64,000 bases of DNA, from positions 1 to 64,000 of the forward strand of contig CAKKPP010000004.1 in assembly GCA_919901745.1 (NCBI GenBank). The letters run 5' to 3'. The stretch comes from Chloroflexota bacterium. GTDB taxonomy: Bacteria; Chloroflexota; Limnocylindria; Limnocylindrales; CSP1-4. Positions 1 through 7,343 of the stretch are shown one piece after another. Each line of letters opens with the position of its first letter. Position 1 is the first letter of the stretch. Below the pieces are notes generated by a model. That model searched no databases. It saw nothing but the letters and a program-made list of their open reading frames with translations, and was not told the DNA's origin. A program made the position numbers and the translations under genes.

Positions 1-47
1 CGGAACGGCCCCGTTCAGTCAGGGGCCTGTGCGCCGAGATGGGTGTC

Positions 48-122
48 TGGTAGCGGAGGGCGGATTCGAACCACCGACCAAGGGCTTATGAGTCCCCTGC
101 TCTACCACTGAGCTACTCCGCC
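48..122 (-). tRNA. tRNA-Met (anticodon CAT)
   Basis: On the minus strand the sequence folds as a 75-nt cloverleaf including an encoded CCA end. The acceptor stem GGCGGAG pairs with CTCCGCT (one G-U), the D stem is GCTC/GAGC, the T arm has loop TTCGAAT, and the seven-base anticodon loop CTCATAA gives anticodon CAT. The innermost anticodon-stem pair is an A-G mismatch. The acceptor stem and A73 fit elongator tRNA-Met; tRNA-Ile2, where the C of CAT is modified to lysidine, is the alternative. It borders the accessory island that follows. Confidence 0.93.
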
Positions 123-173
123 GCTGCATTCAAGCTTATCGAGCGTGACCCAGAGCGGCAACCGGGGTCACTA

Positions 174-208
174 GAGCGCATAACTATCGAACAGCACTAC
201 CTATCGGA
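174..208 (+). repeat. Upstream repeat, copy 1 of 2
   Basis: This stretch is an imperfect direct repeat of 1200-1234. Both copies read GAGCGCATA, then a short variable stretch with TA, then CGAACAGCAC and TATC. Copy 1 begins 98 bases before the -35 box of the first toxin-antitoxin operon. Equal placement before both operons suggests a shared regulatory or duplicated promoter-proximal element, but a pair of attachment-like repeats flanking the first module is also possible. Confidence 0.6.
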
Positions 209-271
209 TCCAGGCCGGAGACGGCCAAGCGGAAAACGAAATCGATCTCCGCGCGCAAGCCGGTCGCTGGC

Positions 272-301
272 TTGACTATTTTGACCAAGTTGGCCTACTC
301 T
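272..301 (+). promoter_or_regulatory. Promoter of the first TA operon
   Basis: The -35 hexamer TTGACT (272-277), an 18-base spacer and the -10 hexamer TACTCT (296-301) are followed after seven bases by the ATG at 309. The expected transcription start falls on or next to the ATG, so the mRNA would be leaderless. No Shine-Dalgarno sequence precedes the start codon, which agrees. Confidence 0.7.
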
Positions 302-308
302 ACCGCAC

Positions 309-773
309 ATGGCAACCCCTACCGTCCCAACGATCGACTTCTCGCCCGCGAAGAGCCAACTCTCCGACGTCATGACCCAGGTCTTCCACGGCCATCAGCC
401 GCGGATCGTGTCCCGCCATCACGGCAAGGAGCAGATGCTGCTGGTTCGGCCGGACGATCTCGTGGCGATGCTCGGCGAGCACCGGCTCGACGTCCAGGTT
501 GTCTATGACACGGACGAGGTGACGCTGCGTGTCCCGGACATGGGCGTCCTGGGATTCGGGGAGACCCTCGACGAGGCGATCGACGACCTCCTCGTTGAGC
601 TGCGTGCCTACGCGACTCGCTTCTTCCGCGAGCCTGCCCGGTTCATGGCGACGAGCCGAGGTACTCACGCAGCAGCCCTCCTTCGGTTCGCGCTCGCCGA
701 CGAGGCTGAGCAGCGTCGGATGCTCGGCGTCGAAGAACCGGAACCCGAGGTTGCGCCTGTCGGCGCTCGGTGA
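309..773 (+). CDS. Phd/YefM-like antitoxin with HicB-like C-terminal part
   Basis: A 154-residue protein. Residues about 9-55 (FSPAKSQLSDVM ... LLVRPDDLVAML) match the N-terminal dimerisation and DNA-binding fold of Phd/YefM antitoxins. Residues about 60-105 hold a HicB-like stretch with VPDMGVLGFGETLDEAIDDLL. The tail is Ala/Glu-rich. It probably neutralises the protein encoded next and represses the operon, as such antitoxins usually do. The downstream gene starts inside its stop codon (GTGA overlap), so the two are translationally coupled. The domain assignment rests on pattern recognition of short motifs; the antitoxin role is inferred. Confidence 0.7.
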   Translation: MATPTVPTIDFSPAKSQLSDVMTQVFHGHQPRIVSRHHGKEQMLLVRPDDLVAMLGEHRLDVQVVYDTDEVTLRVPDMGVLGFGETLDEAIDDLLVELRAYATRFFREPARFMATSRGTHAAALLRFALADEAEQRRMLGVEEPEPEVAPVGAR

Positions 774-1177
774 GGACACCGACCTGGGACGAGTTCCGGG
801 CATTCCTCAGATACGACGACTGGCACGAAGACCGGGCGACCGGCCACGACTTCTTCGAGAAGACCCTCCCGGACGGCGAGATCCTGCGCACCCATGCATC
901 GCGGTCGGGCTCGATGACGATGAGTCCGGGTCGATTCAAGGCCATCCTGTCCGACCAGCTGCGACTCAGCGAGGGCGAGTTCTGGGACGTCCTCCGGACC
1001 AGGACCCGGGCGGTGCGACCGAGCCCAGCACCGGAGCCCGCTCCGAGGTCGCTGCCGTTGTGGCTCGCTCAAGCCCTCGGGCGCGAGGTTGGCCTGACCC
1101 GCGAACAGATCGCGGGGCTCGATGAGATCGATGCTCGCCAGCGGTTGGACGAAGCCAGATCGCGGCCGAAGGATTGA
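770..1177 (+). CDS. Putative HicA-like toxin, partner of the upstream antitoxin
   Basis: A 135-residue basic protein starting with GTG that overlaps the antitoxin stop by four bases. The stretch FEKTLPDGEILRTHAS followed by TMSPGRFKAIL resembles the small dsRBD-like HicA toxins, where a beta strand with a catalytic His precedes a helix ending in hxxIL; His is present in RTHAS. A proline-rich linker (PSPAPEPAP, about residues 84-93) leads to a C-terminal helical part that is not typical of HicA, which is normally about 60-85 residues. The product is therefore HicA-like with an extension, or a related unassigned toxin family often described as a cytotoxic translational repressor. The toxic role is inferred from the gene pair. 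Confidence 0.6.
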   Translation: MRTPTWDEFRAFLRYDDWHEDRATGHDFFEKTLPDGEILRTHASRSGSMTMSPGRFKAILSDQLRLSEGEFWDVLRTRTRAVRPSPAPEPAPRSLPLWLAQALGREVGLTREQIAGLDEIDARQRLDEARSRPKD

Positions 1178-1199
1178 GACCGGTGGCGGGCGGTTCATT

Positions 1200-1234
1200 G
1201 AGCGCATACGTACGAACAGCACCTCGGTATCAGA
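1200..1234 (+). repeat. Upstream repeat, copy 2 of 2
   Basis: Second copy of the repeat at 174-208, sharing GAGCGCATA and CGAACAGCAC. It lies 93 bases before the -35 box of the second TA-like operon, nearly the same distance as copy 1 from its own promoter (98 bases). The sequence between repeat and promoter is otherwise different in the two copies. Confidence 0.6.
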
Positions 1235-1292
1235 CACCCCGCGAAGGGCTTGGAATCGCGCGTAGCCATTCTGACTTTATCGAGTCGAAAGA

Positions 1293-1321
1293 TTGACTCT
1301 TACGACTCGCACGTCTAGAGT
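1293..1321 (+). promoter_or_regulatory. Promoter of the second TA-like operon
   Basis: TTGACT (1293-1298), a 17-base spacer and TAGAGT (1316-1321) form a near-consensus sigma-70 promoter. The ATG at 1328 is six bases beyond the -10 box, so transcription would begin at the start codon and give a leaderless mRNA, as for the first operon. Confidence 0.75.
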
Positions 1322-1327
1322 CGGGCG

Positions 1328-1918
1328 ATGACGTCAATCGGTCGGACCCAACTCGAGACCGCGCTCAGGGCACTCGGGAACCTCCTCGAGGCCCGGGGGC
1401 TCCACTACGAGATCGTCCTCATCGGGGGCGGCAACCTCATCCTGCGCGGGCTCGTGTCGCGACCAACCACGAAGGATCTTGACCTTCTCGGCGAGTGGAC
1501 GGCCGATGGGATCAAGCCCATGCGACCGATGCCCGAACCCCTTCGGATCGCGGTCGTCGACGTGGCGCGCACCTACGGGCTCGCGAGCGACTGGGTCAAT
1601 CTCGGTCCAGAGTCGCTCCTCGAGCTTGGTCTTCCCGATGGCTTTACCGAACGCCTCGAGCGAGACGACTACGGCGGACTTGTCGCCTGGCTCGCGGGTC
1701 GCTTCGACATGGTCTGCTTCAAGCTGTATGCGGCTGTCGTTCAGGGACCTCGGAGTCGACATCTCCAGGATCTATATGAGCTCCATCCGGACCGTGACGA
1801 GCTCCTCTCTGCGGCGCGTTGGACCCTCACCCATGATCCATCGCCTGGTTACCGATCGCTCCTGGTCGATACGCTCCGCCAACTCGACGTAGAGGACGCC
1901 GATGCTTCCCTCGACTAG
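1328..1918 (+). CDS. Nucleotidyltransferase-fold protein (DUF6036/AbiEii-like)
   Basis: A 196-residue protein with the minimal nucleotidyltransferase signature: GGGN at about residues 32-35 followed, with the usual spacing, by the metal-binding motif DLDLL at about 51-55. A later conserved-type Lys in MVCFKLYA fits the helix seen in AbiEii/MNT-like proteins. Such enzymes often act as toxins that transfer nucleotides to tRNA or proteins, or as antitoxins of MNT-HEPN pairs. The gene is the first of a two-gene operon and overlaps the next by 17 bases. A substrate cannot be named from the sequence. Confidence 0.65.
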   Translation: MTSIGRTQLETALRALGNLLEARGLHYEIVLIGGGNLILRGLVSRPTTKDLDLLGEWTADGIKPMRPMPEPLRIAVVDVARTYGLASDWVNLGPESLLELGLPDGFTERLERDDYGGLVAWLAGRFDMVCFKLYAAVVQGPRSRHLQDLYELHPDRDELLSAARWTLTHDPSPGYRSLLVDTLRQLDVEDADASLD

Positions 1919-2807
1919 CTCGCTCCAGAGCGCCCTGCTCGACCGGGCGTGGATCCAGTGGATCGCGCTCGGCGTCGACGCCGTCGGCGAGCGGGACGAT
2001 GCCGTCGTCGACCCGGAAGCACTCATCGCGCTTACGGCCGAGCTGGGCGACGCCGACGCGCGCCTACGGGATGTCAGCACTGACTGGTGCGTCGCCTACG
2101 GCCGGTACGTCAACGGATCGCGACTCAAGCAGGTGGTGCGCGAGCTCAGGACGCCAGCCGAGGCGATCGGCGAGTACGTAGCCACCGTCGCCGCTTCCGG
2201 GGGCCCGGCTTGGCCGATGGCGACTGAGCCGCGCCCCGAGTACGCAACACGTGGCAAGGCTCGGCTCGATTCGGCCCGGTCACGGCCGCGGCTGCGCATT
2301 CGCCTCCGTGCCGCCTTCGGCGTGAACGCCCGGGCCGACGTGCTCGCGGCTCTGTTGGCCGTTCCCAAGATCGGTCTGAGCGTCGCCGACCTCGCCCGGC
2401 GGACGCGTTTCACGAAGCCTAATGTCGCGTTCGCCGTCGACGCGCTCGTGTTGGCAGGCCTGCTCGAGGCACGGGCCGTGGGCAATGAGCGACGTGTCAC
2501 GTTGACCCAGAACGGCAAGATCCTCCCGGGTCTCGCACCACCTGTCGTTCAGCCAGATTGGGTCACCCGATTCGGCGTTGCCCTCGAGGTGCTCCGCTTC
2601 GAGGATCGAAACGGGATGTCAACGTCGGTGCGGGCGATCGAGGCGCGGCGCGTCGTCGAGTCCCTGCGCGAACGGATCACGAGCGAGGGGCTCCCCCAGC
2701 CGAATCTCGACGCCCTGGGTGACGACTTCGCGCCCGCGTTCGACCGATGGGTGGTGCAACTCGTCGACTATCTCGGGCACCCGAGTCGAACGTACTCCGG
2801 AGGTTAG
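1902..2807 (+). CDS. Winged-helix regulator paired with the nucleotidyltransferase
   Basis: A 301-residue protein that starts within the end of the nucleotidyltransferase gene. Residues about 145-205 form a winged helix: IGLSVADLARRTRF, then a recognition helix TKPNVAFAVDALVLAGLL, then a basic wing GNERRVTLT. The N-terminal 140 and C-terminal 100 residues are helical and unassigned. In AbiE systems a winged-helix antitoxin (AbiEi) precedes the nucleotidyltransferase toxin (AbiEii); here the order is reversed and the winged helix is central. It is most likely the DNA-binding partner and autoregulator of the pair; that role is inferred. Confidence 0.6.
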   Translation: MLPSTSSLQSALLDRAWIQWIALGVDAVGERDDAVVDPEALIALTAELGDADARLRDVSTDWCVAYGRYVNGSRLKQVVRELRTPAEAIGEYVATVAASGGPAWPMATEPRPEYATRGKARLDSARSRPRLRIRLRAAFGVNARADVLAALLAVPKIGLSVADLARRTRFTKPNVAFAVDALVLAGLLEARAVGNERRVTLTQNGKILPGLAPPVVQPDWVTRFGVALEVLRFEDRNGMSTSVRAIEARRVVESLRERITSEGLPQPNLDALGDDFAPAFDRWVVQLVDYLGHPSRTYSGG

Positions 2808-2832
2808 CCTCAGTCCAAGGTGTGGAGCTGCG

Positions 2833-2976
2833 GGCCTGCTGGGGCAAGTCGAGCCGCGCCAGGCCGATCCGTGCGAGGAGACGCACAGCCTCCGCGTAGT
2901 TCCGCTTGTCGCGCACCTGAAGGAGTCGATCGACCTCCTGTCGGTAGATCGGAATCGTGTCCTCCGGGTGCGACAT
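2833..2976 (-). pseudogene. Remnant of a SWIM-type zinc-finger protein C-terminus
   Basis: On the minus strand, about 48 codons read HPEDTIPIYRQEVDRLL and NYAEAVRLLARI, which resembles the C-terminal helical repeats found after the SWIM zinc finger in some bacterial proteins. No SWIM Cys/His motif and no credible 5' portion lie upstream, so it looks like a decayed fragment. The whole gap 2808-3213 contains nothing else convincing: no intact gene, RNA or promoter. The family assignment rests on one short segment. Confidence 0.35.
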
Positions 2977-3213
2977 ACCCGGGCGATCTCGAGGAACCGG
3001 TAGCTTCGCCTCCGTCAAGAAGGACCGGTTGTGCCGGCTGGCCCGCCGATTGCCGTTCACACGCGTCGCCCCGCGGCACGATGAGGCCATCGTGTACTTG
3101 CCCGGCCTGCTTCGCGCGAGCACACTGGCACATGTCCCTGCCGGGGAACCTGGGGCATCCTGCCGGCGAGGAGGGCCTTACTGGTTACCGGCAGGCTGGT
3201 GCATGCGGACAAG

Positions 3214-4320
3214 ATGAAGCGCGAAACGACCGTAGGGCTCATCGTCAACGCGAGCGCCTCGCGTGACGTGCGCCGGCTCACCTCGCTGGCCCGCACGATC
3301 GACGTCCACGAACGCGTGAACGCCATCGCGCGCGTCCTGCGCGGCCTGGCCGCCGCCCGCGTCCGGACCGTGCTGTTCATGCCCGAACCCGCTCATGTCG
3401 TCGAGCGGGCGGTCGACACGCTTGCGGCAGCCGGTTTCTCCCTCGACGACCGCGCCGGGCTGCAACTCCGTGCGGTGGTCCTTCCCAACGGCCCCGAGGC
3501 CCTCGACGCTGCGGGCACCACAGATGCCGCGGCGGCGATGGCCGAGGCCGGCGCGGCCTGCCTCGTCACGATCGGCGGGGACGGCACGAATCGTGCGGTC
3601 GCGCGCGGCTGGCCGTCCGCTCTCATGGTGCCGCTGCCGGGTGGCACGAACAACGCATTCTGCACGCCGATCGATCCCACGGCGGCGGGGCTGGCGGCCG
3701 GCATCTACGCCTTCGATCCCGAGCGCTACGCAGCCCACGTGCGCCAGGCGCCGCGCCTGGAGATCCGCGTCGACGGCCGACTCGAAGCGACCGCGATCGC
3801 GCTGGTGGACGTGGCCCTCGTGCGCTCCGGCTGGGTTGGCGCTCATGCGCTGTGGGACCCGGCGCTCCTCGTCGAGGCGGTTGTCGCCCGGAGCGACCCA
3901 GCTCTCACCGGCCTCGCCGGGCTTGGCGGGATGATCAGCCCGCTCGACGCCGAACCGCCACGCGCGCTGCACGTACGATTTGGCCCGACTGGCTCGACCG
4001 TGACGGCACCCCTTGGGCCAGGCCAGCTTGTTCCGGTCGGCATCCGCGACTGGCGGGTGCTTGCGCTCGGCGAGTCCGTCGAGCTCGGCGGACCGGTGCC
4101 GGCCGCTGGCCGGCCTGCACCCGGAAGACGTCTGCCCAGCTCAAGCGACGAGGACGGATGGCTGACGCTGGCGTTCGACGGTGAGCGCGAAGTGGTCCTC
4201 GAGCCGGGGGCACGGGCCGGCGTCCGTCTGGCGGCCGATGGCCCGCGCGTACTCGACGCGCACGGTGTGCTCCAGGTGGCAGCCCGTCGCGGCACATTCG
4301 CCGGGACGGGCGAGCGCTGA
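3214..4320 (+). CDS. acoX: AcoX-like ATP-NAD kinase family protein
   Basis: A 368-residue protein of the NAD-kinase/diacylglycerol-kinase fold. It shows VGLIVNASAS near the N-terminus, the nucleotide-binding GGDGTNR at about residues 117-123, and PGGTNNAF about 20 residues later. AcoX proteins accompany acetoin dehydrogenase operons and have no settled biochemical role. The ATG at 3214 is chosen because the family usually starts a few residues before VGLIVN; an ATG five codons earlier is in frame. Its stop overlaps the start of the lipoate ligase gene (TGATG), and the dehydrogenase genes follow, so it begins the operon. Confidence 0.8.
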   Translation: MKRETTVGLIVNASASRDVRRLTSLARTIDVHERVNAIARVLRGLAAARVRTVLFMPEPAHVVERAVDTLAAAGFSLDDRAGLQLRAVVLPNGPEALDAAGTTDAAAAMAEAGAACLVTIGGDGTNRAVARGWPSALMVPLPGGTNNAFCTPIDPTAAGLAAGIYAFDPERYAAHVRQAPRLEIRVDGRLEATAIALVDVALVRSGWVGAHALWDPALLVEAVVARSDPALTGLAGLGGMISPLDAEPPRALHVRFGPTGSTVTAPLGPGQLVPVGIRDWRVLALGESVELGGPVPAAGRPAPGRRLPSSSDEDGWLTLAFDGEREVVLEPGARAGVRLAADGPRVLDAHGVLQVAARRGTFAGTGER

Positions 4321-5135
4321 TGGTCGCGCCCTTCCGGTTCATCGCTGACGACGGCCGGCACGAGCCGAGGCACAACCTCGCGGTCGACGAGGCCCTCGCC
4401 CGAACCGCCGGCGCGGAGCCGGCCGTTCGGCTCTGGCGCAACGACCGGTGCGTCGTCGTGGGCCGGTTTCAGCTGGTCCGCGCAGAGGTGGATCTCGGAG
4501 CCGCGGACCGGCTCGGGGTCCCGGTGTACCGTCGCTTCACCGGTGGCGGGGCGGTCTATCATGACGCCGGCAACCTCAACGTCAGCCTCGTGGCCCCGCG
4601 CGACCATCCACACATCGAGGGGCTCGGCAGTGGATTCCAGGGACTGTACGGCGCCATGCTCGAGCCGCTCGCGGCGGCCGTTCGGGCTCTCGGGATCGCG
4701 GCCGAGCCGGCCCGGCGCGGATTGTTCGTGGCTGGACGAAAACTCGGCGGGATCGCGGCGTGGGTCGGGGCCCGGAGCGTTCTTGTCCATGCGACCCTGC
4801 TCATCGATGCCGACCTCGCGGCGCTCGAACGAGTCCTGGCCGGACCCGGGGAGCCAGGGAGCCGTCGATGGCAGCTGACGAAGAGTGAGCGAGCCCCGGT
4901 CACGTCGATTGCGCGCGAACTGGACGGGAGTCCAGCCCCCGCTGGGGGCTCCCCCCGGCGGCCCGATCTCCACGCCTCCGTCGACCGCGCCGTCCTCCAC
5001 TCGTTCATGGCCGGCGGCTGTGGCGCGACGGAGCACCCGGTCAGGCGAGATGGGCTGCGGGCGGCCGAACTGGCCGTCGCCGCCGACCTTTTCCGGAACC
5101 GCTACAGCGAGCCGGCCTGGCATGCACTCGGCTGA
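4320..5135 (+). CDS. lplA: Lipoate-protein ligase A family protein
   Basis: A 271-residue member of the BPL/LplA family. The hallmark RRFTGGGAVYHD lies at about residues 61-72, with NLNVSL just after, and GRKLGGIAAW supplies the conserved lysine. It would attach lipoate, or transfer octanoate/lipoate, to the lipoyl domain of the E2 encoded three genes downstream. It overlaps acoX by one base. A GC-rich stretch encoding SPAPAGGSPRR (about residues 200-210) contains a perfect seven-base hairpin and looks like an inserted linker. LplA, LipM-type octanoyltransferase and LipL relatives are hard to separate by eye. Confidence 0.85.
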   Translation: MVAPFRFIADDGRHEPRHNLAVDEALARTAGAEPAVRLWRNDRCVVVGRFQLVRAEVDLGAADRLGVPVYRRFTGGGAVYHDAGNLNVSLVAPRDHPHIEGLGSGFQGLYGAMLEPLAAAVRALGIAAEPARRGLFVAGRKLGGIAAWVGARSVLVHATLLIDADLAALERVLAGPGEPGSRRWQLTKSERAPVTSIARELDGSPAPAGGSPRRPDLHASVDRAVLHSFMAGGCGATEHPVRRDGLRAAELAVAADLFRNRYSEPAWHALG

Positions 5136-5209
5136 CCGGCAGAGAGGAGGTGGAGACTGGGTGACAGACGACACAGTGAGCGATCCGATCTGACTGTGGA
5201 GGCCAAGCG

Positions 5210-6193
5210 ATGCCCGACAACAAGACACTGCGCGACATGCACTACGAGATGATTCGGATCCGGCTCTTCGAGGAGACCATCCAGAAGGTCTACTTCGAGG
5301 GGAAGACGCCGGCATTCGATATCGCGGCGGGAACCGTCCCGGGCGAGATGCATCTGTCGGCCGGCCAGGAGCCGGTCGCGGTGGGAGTCGCCGCCCACCT
5401 GCGACCGAGCGACGCCGTCACCGCCACCCATCGACCACATCACATCGCCCTTGCCCACGGCATGGACATCAGGAAGCTCGCAGCCGAGATCTTCGGGAAG
5501 GAGACCGGCCTTGGCCACGGCAAGGGCGGTCACATGCACCTGTTCGATCCAGCCACGAACTTCGGCTGCAGCGGGATCATCGCCGAAGGGATGCCGACGG
5601 CCGTCGGCCACGCCCTCGCGTTCAAGAAGCAGGGAAAGGATGACATCGCGGTTTCGTTCTTCGGCGAAGGCGCCGCCAACCAGGGAGCCTTCCACGAGTC
5701 GCTGAACCTCGCCGCGCTGTGGCAGCTCGGGGTGGTCTTCGTGTGCGAGGACAACGCCTGGGCGATCAGCGTACCGAAGGACAAGGCAACCGCCATCGCC
5801 AACAACAGCGATCGGGCTGCCGCCTACGGCATCCCGGGCGTCCTCGTCCCGGATAACGATCCGATCGCGATCTATGAGGCAGCCGGCGAAGCGGTGAGCC
5901 GTGCCCGACGCGGCGGCGGTCCCTCGCTCATCGAAGTCAAGACCGATCGCCTGTTCGGCCACTTCGAAGGGGACGCGCAGGCATACCGGACCAAGGAGGA
6001 GCTTGCGCTGCTCCAGGAACGGGACGCCATCCGGGCGTTTGAGCGACGCCTGATCGAGTCCGCCGACCTGACCGCGAGCGACGCGCAGAACGCCTGGACC
6101 CGGGCCCGAGCGGAGGTCGACGAAGCGATCGACTTCGCCCGCTCGAGTCCGTATCCGGAACCGTCCGCGGCGCTCCAGCACGTCTTCGCGTAG
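5210..6193 (+). CDS. acoA: 2-oxo acid/acetoin dehydrogenase E1 alpha subunit
   Basis: A 327-residue thiamine-diphosphate-dependent E1 alpha. The ThDP/Mg motif GEGAANQG is at about 152-159, with EDN completing it about 25 residues later. GLGHGKGGHMH (101-111) matches the active-site loop. With the beta subunit it decarboxylates an alpha-keto acid or cleaves acetoin and passes the acyl group to lipoyl-E2. The neighbouring acoX points to the acetoin or acetoin/pyruvate type. A good Shine-Dalgarno (GGAGG) lies seven bases before the ATG. The beta gene follows after 19 bases. Confidence 0.92.
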   Translation: MPDNKTLRDMHYEMIRIRLFEETIQKVYFEGKTPAFDIAAGTVPGEMHLSAGQEPVAVGVAAHLRPSDAVTATHRPHHIALAHGMDIRKLAAEIFGKETGLGHGKGGHMHLFDPATNFGCSGIIAEGMPTAVGHALAFKKQGKDDIAVSFFGEGAANQGAFHESLNLAALWQLGVVFVCEDNAWAISVPKDKATAIANNSDRAAAYGIPGVLVPDNDPIAIYEAAGEAVSRARRGGGPSLIEVKTDRLFGHFEGDAQAYRTKEELALLQERDAIRAFERRLIESADLTASDAQNAWTRARAEVDEAIDFARSSPYPEPSAALQHVFA

Positions 6194-6212
6194 GCCGAAA
6201 GGAGGTCACCCG

Positions 6213-7232
6213 ATGGCAATCGAAACGAAGCGCCTGCTGACAACGTCCAAGGCGATCTCGGAAGGCATCGCCCAGGAGATGGAGCGCGATCCGAGCGTCT
6301 TCGTCATGGGCGAGGACATCGGCACATACGGCGGGATCTTCGGGGCGACCGAAGGCCTGCTCGCCAAGTTCGGACCCGACCGCGTGATGGACACACCGAT
6401 CTCGGAGACGGCGTTCATCGGTGCGGCGGTCGGCGCCGCGATCTCGGGCATGCGGCCGATCGCCGAGCTGATGTTCGTCGACTTCTTCGGCGTCTGCATG
6501 GACCAGATCTACAACCACATGGCGAAGATCCACTACGAGTCCGGCGGGAACGTCAAAGTCCCCATGGTCGTGACGACCGCGATCGGCGGCGGCTACGGCG
6601 ACGGCGCCCAGCACTCGCAGACGCTCTACGGGATGTTCGCCCACCTGCCCGGCATGAAGATCGTCGTGCCCTCCACGCCGTACGACGCGAAGGGCCTGAT
6701 GATCGCGGCCATCCGGGACGACAACCCCGTCGTCTACATGTTCCACAAGGGGATCATGGGGCTCGGCTGGATGACCCCGAACCCGCGTGCGACGGCCCAT
6801 GTTCCCGAGGAGCCGTACACGATCCCGATCGGCAAGGCCGACGTGAAGCGCGAAGGTCGCGACCTCACGATCGTGACGGTCTCGCTCATGGTCCACCGCG
6901 CGCTGGATGCGGCGGATGACCTGGCAACGGAAGGTATCGAAGCGGAGGTCCTCGACCTGCGCTCGCTCGTCCCGCTCGACCGCGAGGCGATCATCGCCTC
7001 GGTCATGAAGACACATCGGATCCTCGTCGTGGACGAGGATTACCGGAGCTTCGGCATGAGCGGCGAGGTCATCACGACCGTGATCGAGGGGGCCTTCGAC
7101 CACCTCGATGCGCCGCCCGTCCGCCTGGCGTACCCGGACGTTCCCATCCCGTACAGTCGGCCTCTCGAGGATTTCTGCCTGCCCAGTCGCGACAAGATCG
7201 CCGCGGCCGCCCGGCAGCTCATGGGCCGCTAG
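6213..7232 (+). CDS. acoB: 2-oxo acid/acetoin dehydrogenase E1 beta subunit
   Basis: A 339-residue transketolase-like beta subunit. It has GEDIGTYGG (about 30-38) and DTPISETAFIGAAVGAA (about 59-75), both typical of E1 beta, and the C-terminal transketolase domain ending in YPDVPIPYSRPLE. It forms the alpha2beta2 E1 with the upstream subunit. A full AAAGGAGGT Shine-Dalgarno precedes the ATG. The sequence does not by itself separate pyruvate from acetoin specificity. Confidence 0.93.
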   Translation: MAIETKRLLTTSKAISEGIAQEMERDPSVFVMGEDIGTYGGIFGATEGLLAKFGPDRVMDTPISETAFIGAAVGAAISGMRPIAELMFVDFFGVCMDQIYNHMAKIHYESGGNVKVPMVVTTAIGGGYGDGAQHSQTLYGMFAHLPGMKIVVPSTPYDAKGLMIAAIRDDNPVVYMFHKGIMGLGWMTPNPRATAHVPEEPYTIPIGKADVKREGRDLTIVTVSLMVHRALDAADDLATEGIEAEVLDLRSLVPLDREAIIASVMKTHRILVVDEDYRSFGMSGEVITTVIEGAFDHLDAPPVRLAYPDVPIPYSRPLEDFCLPSRDKIAAAARQLMGR

Positions 7233-7343
7233 AGGCCAGCGGCGCGGGCCGCCGGGCGCGAGCGACGACCGAACGGCGTCGTCGATCCGCGTTCGGCGGC
7301 AGCGCACGTTCCCGGACCGGCTACGACCGAAAGGAGAGACCGA

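Noticed and set aside
4934-4950. Perfect seven-base hairpin (AGCCCCC with GGGGGCT)
   Set aside because: It lies inside lplA and is not followed by a T run, so it is not a terminator.
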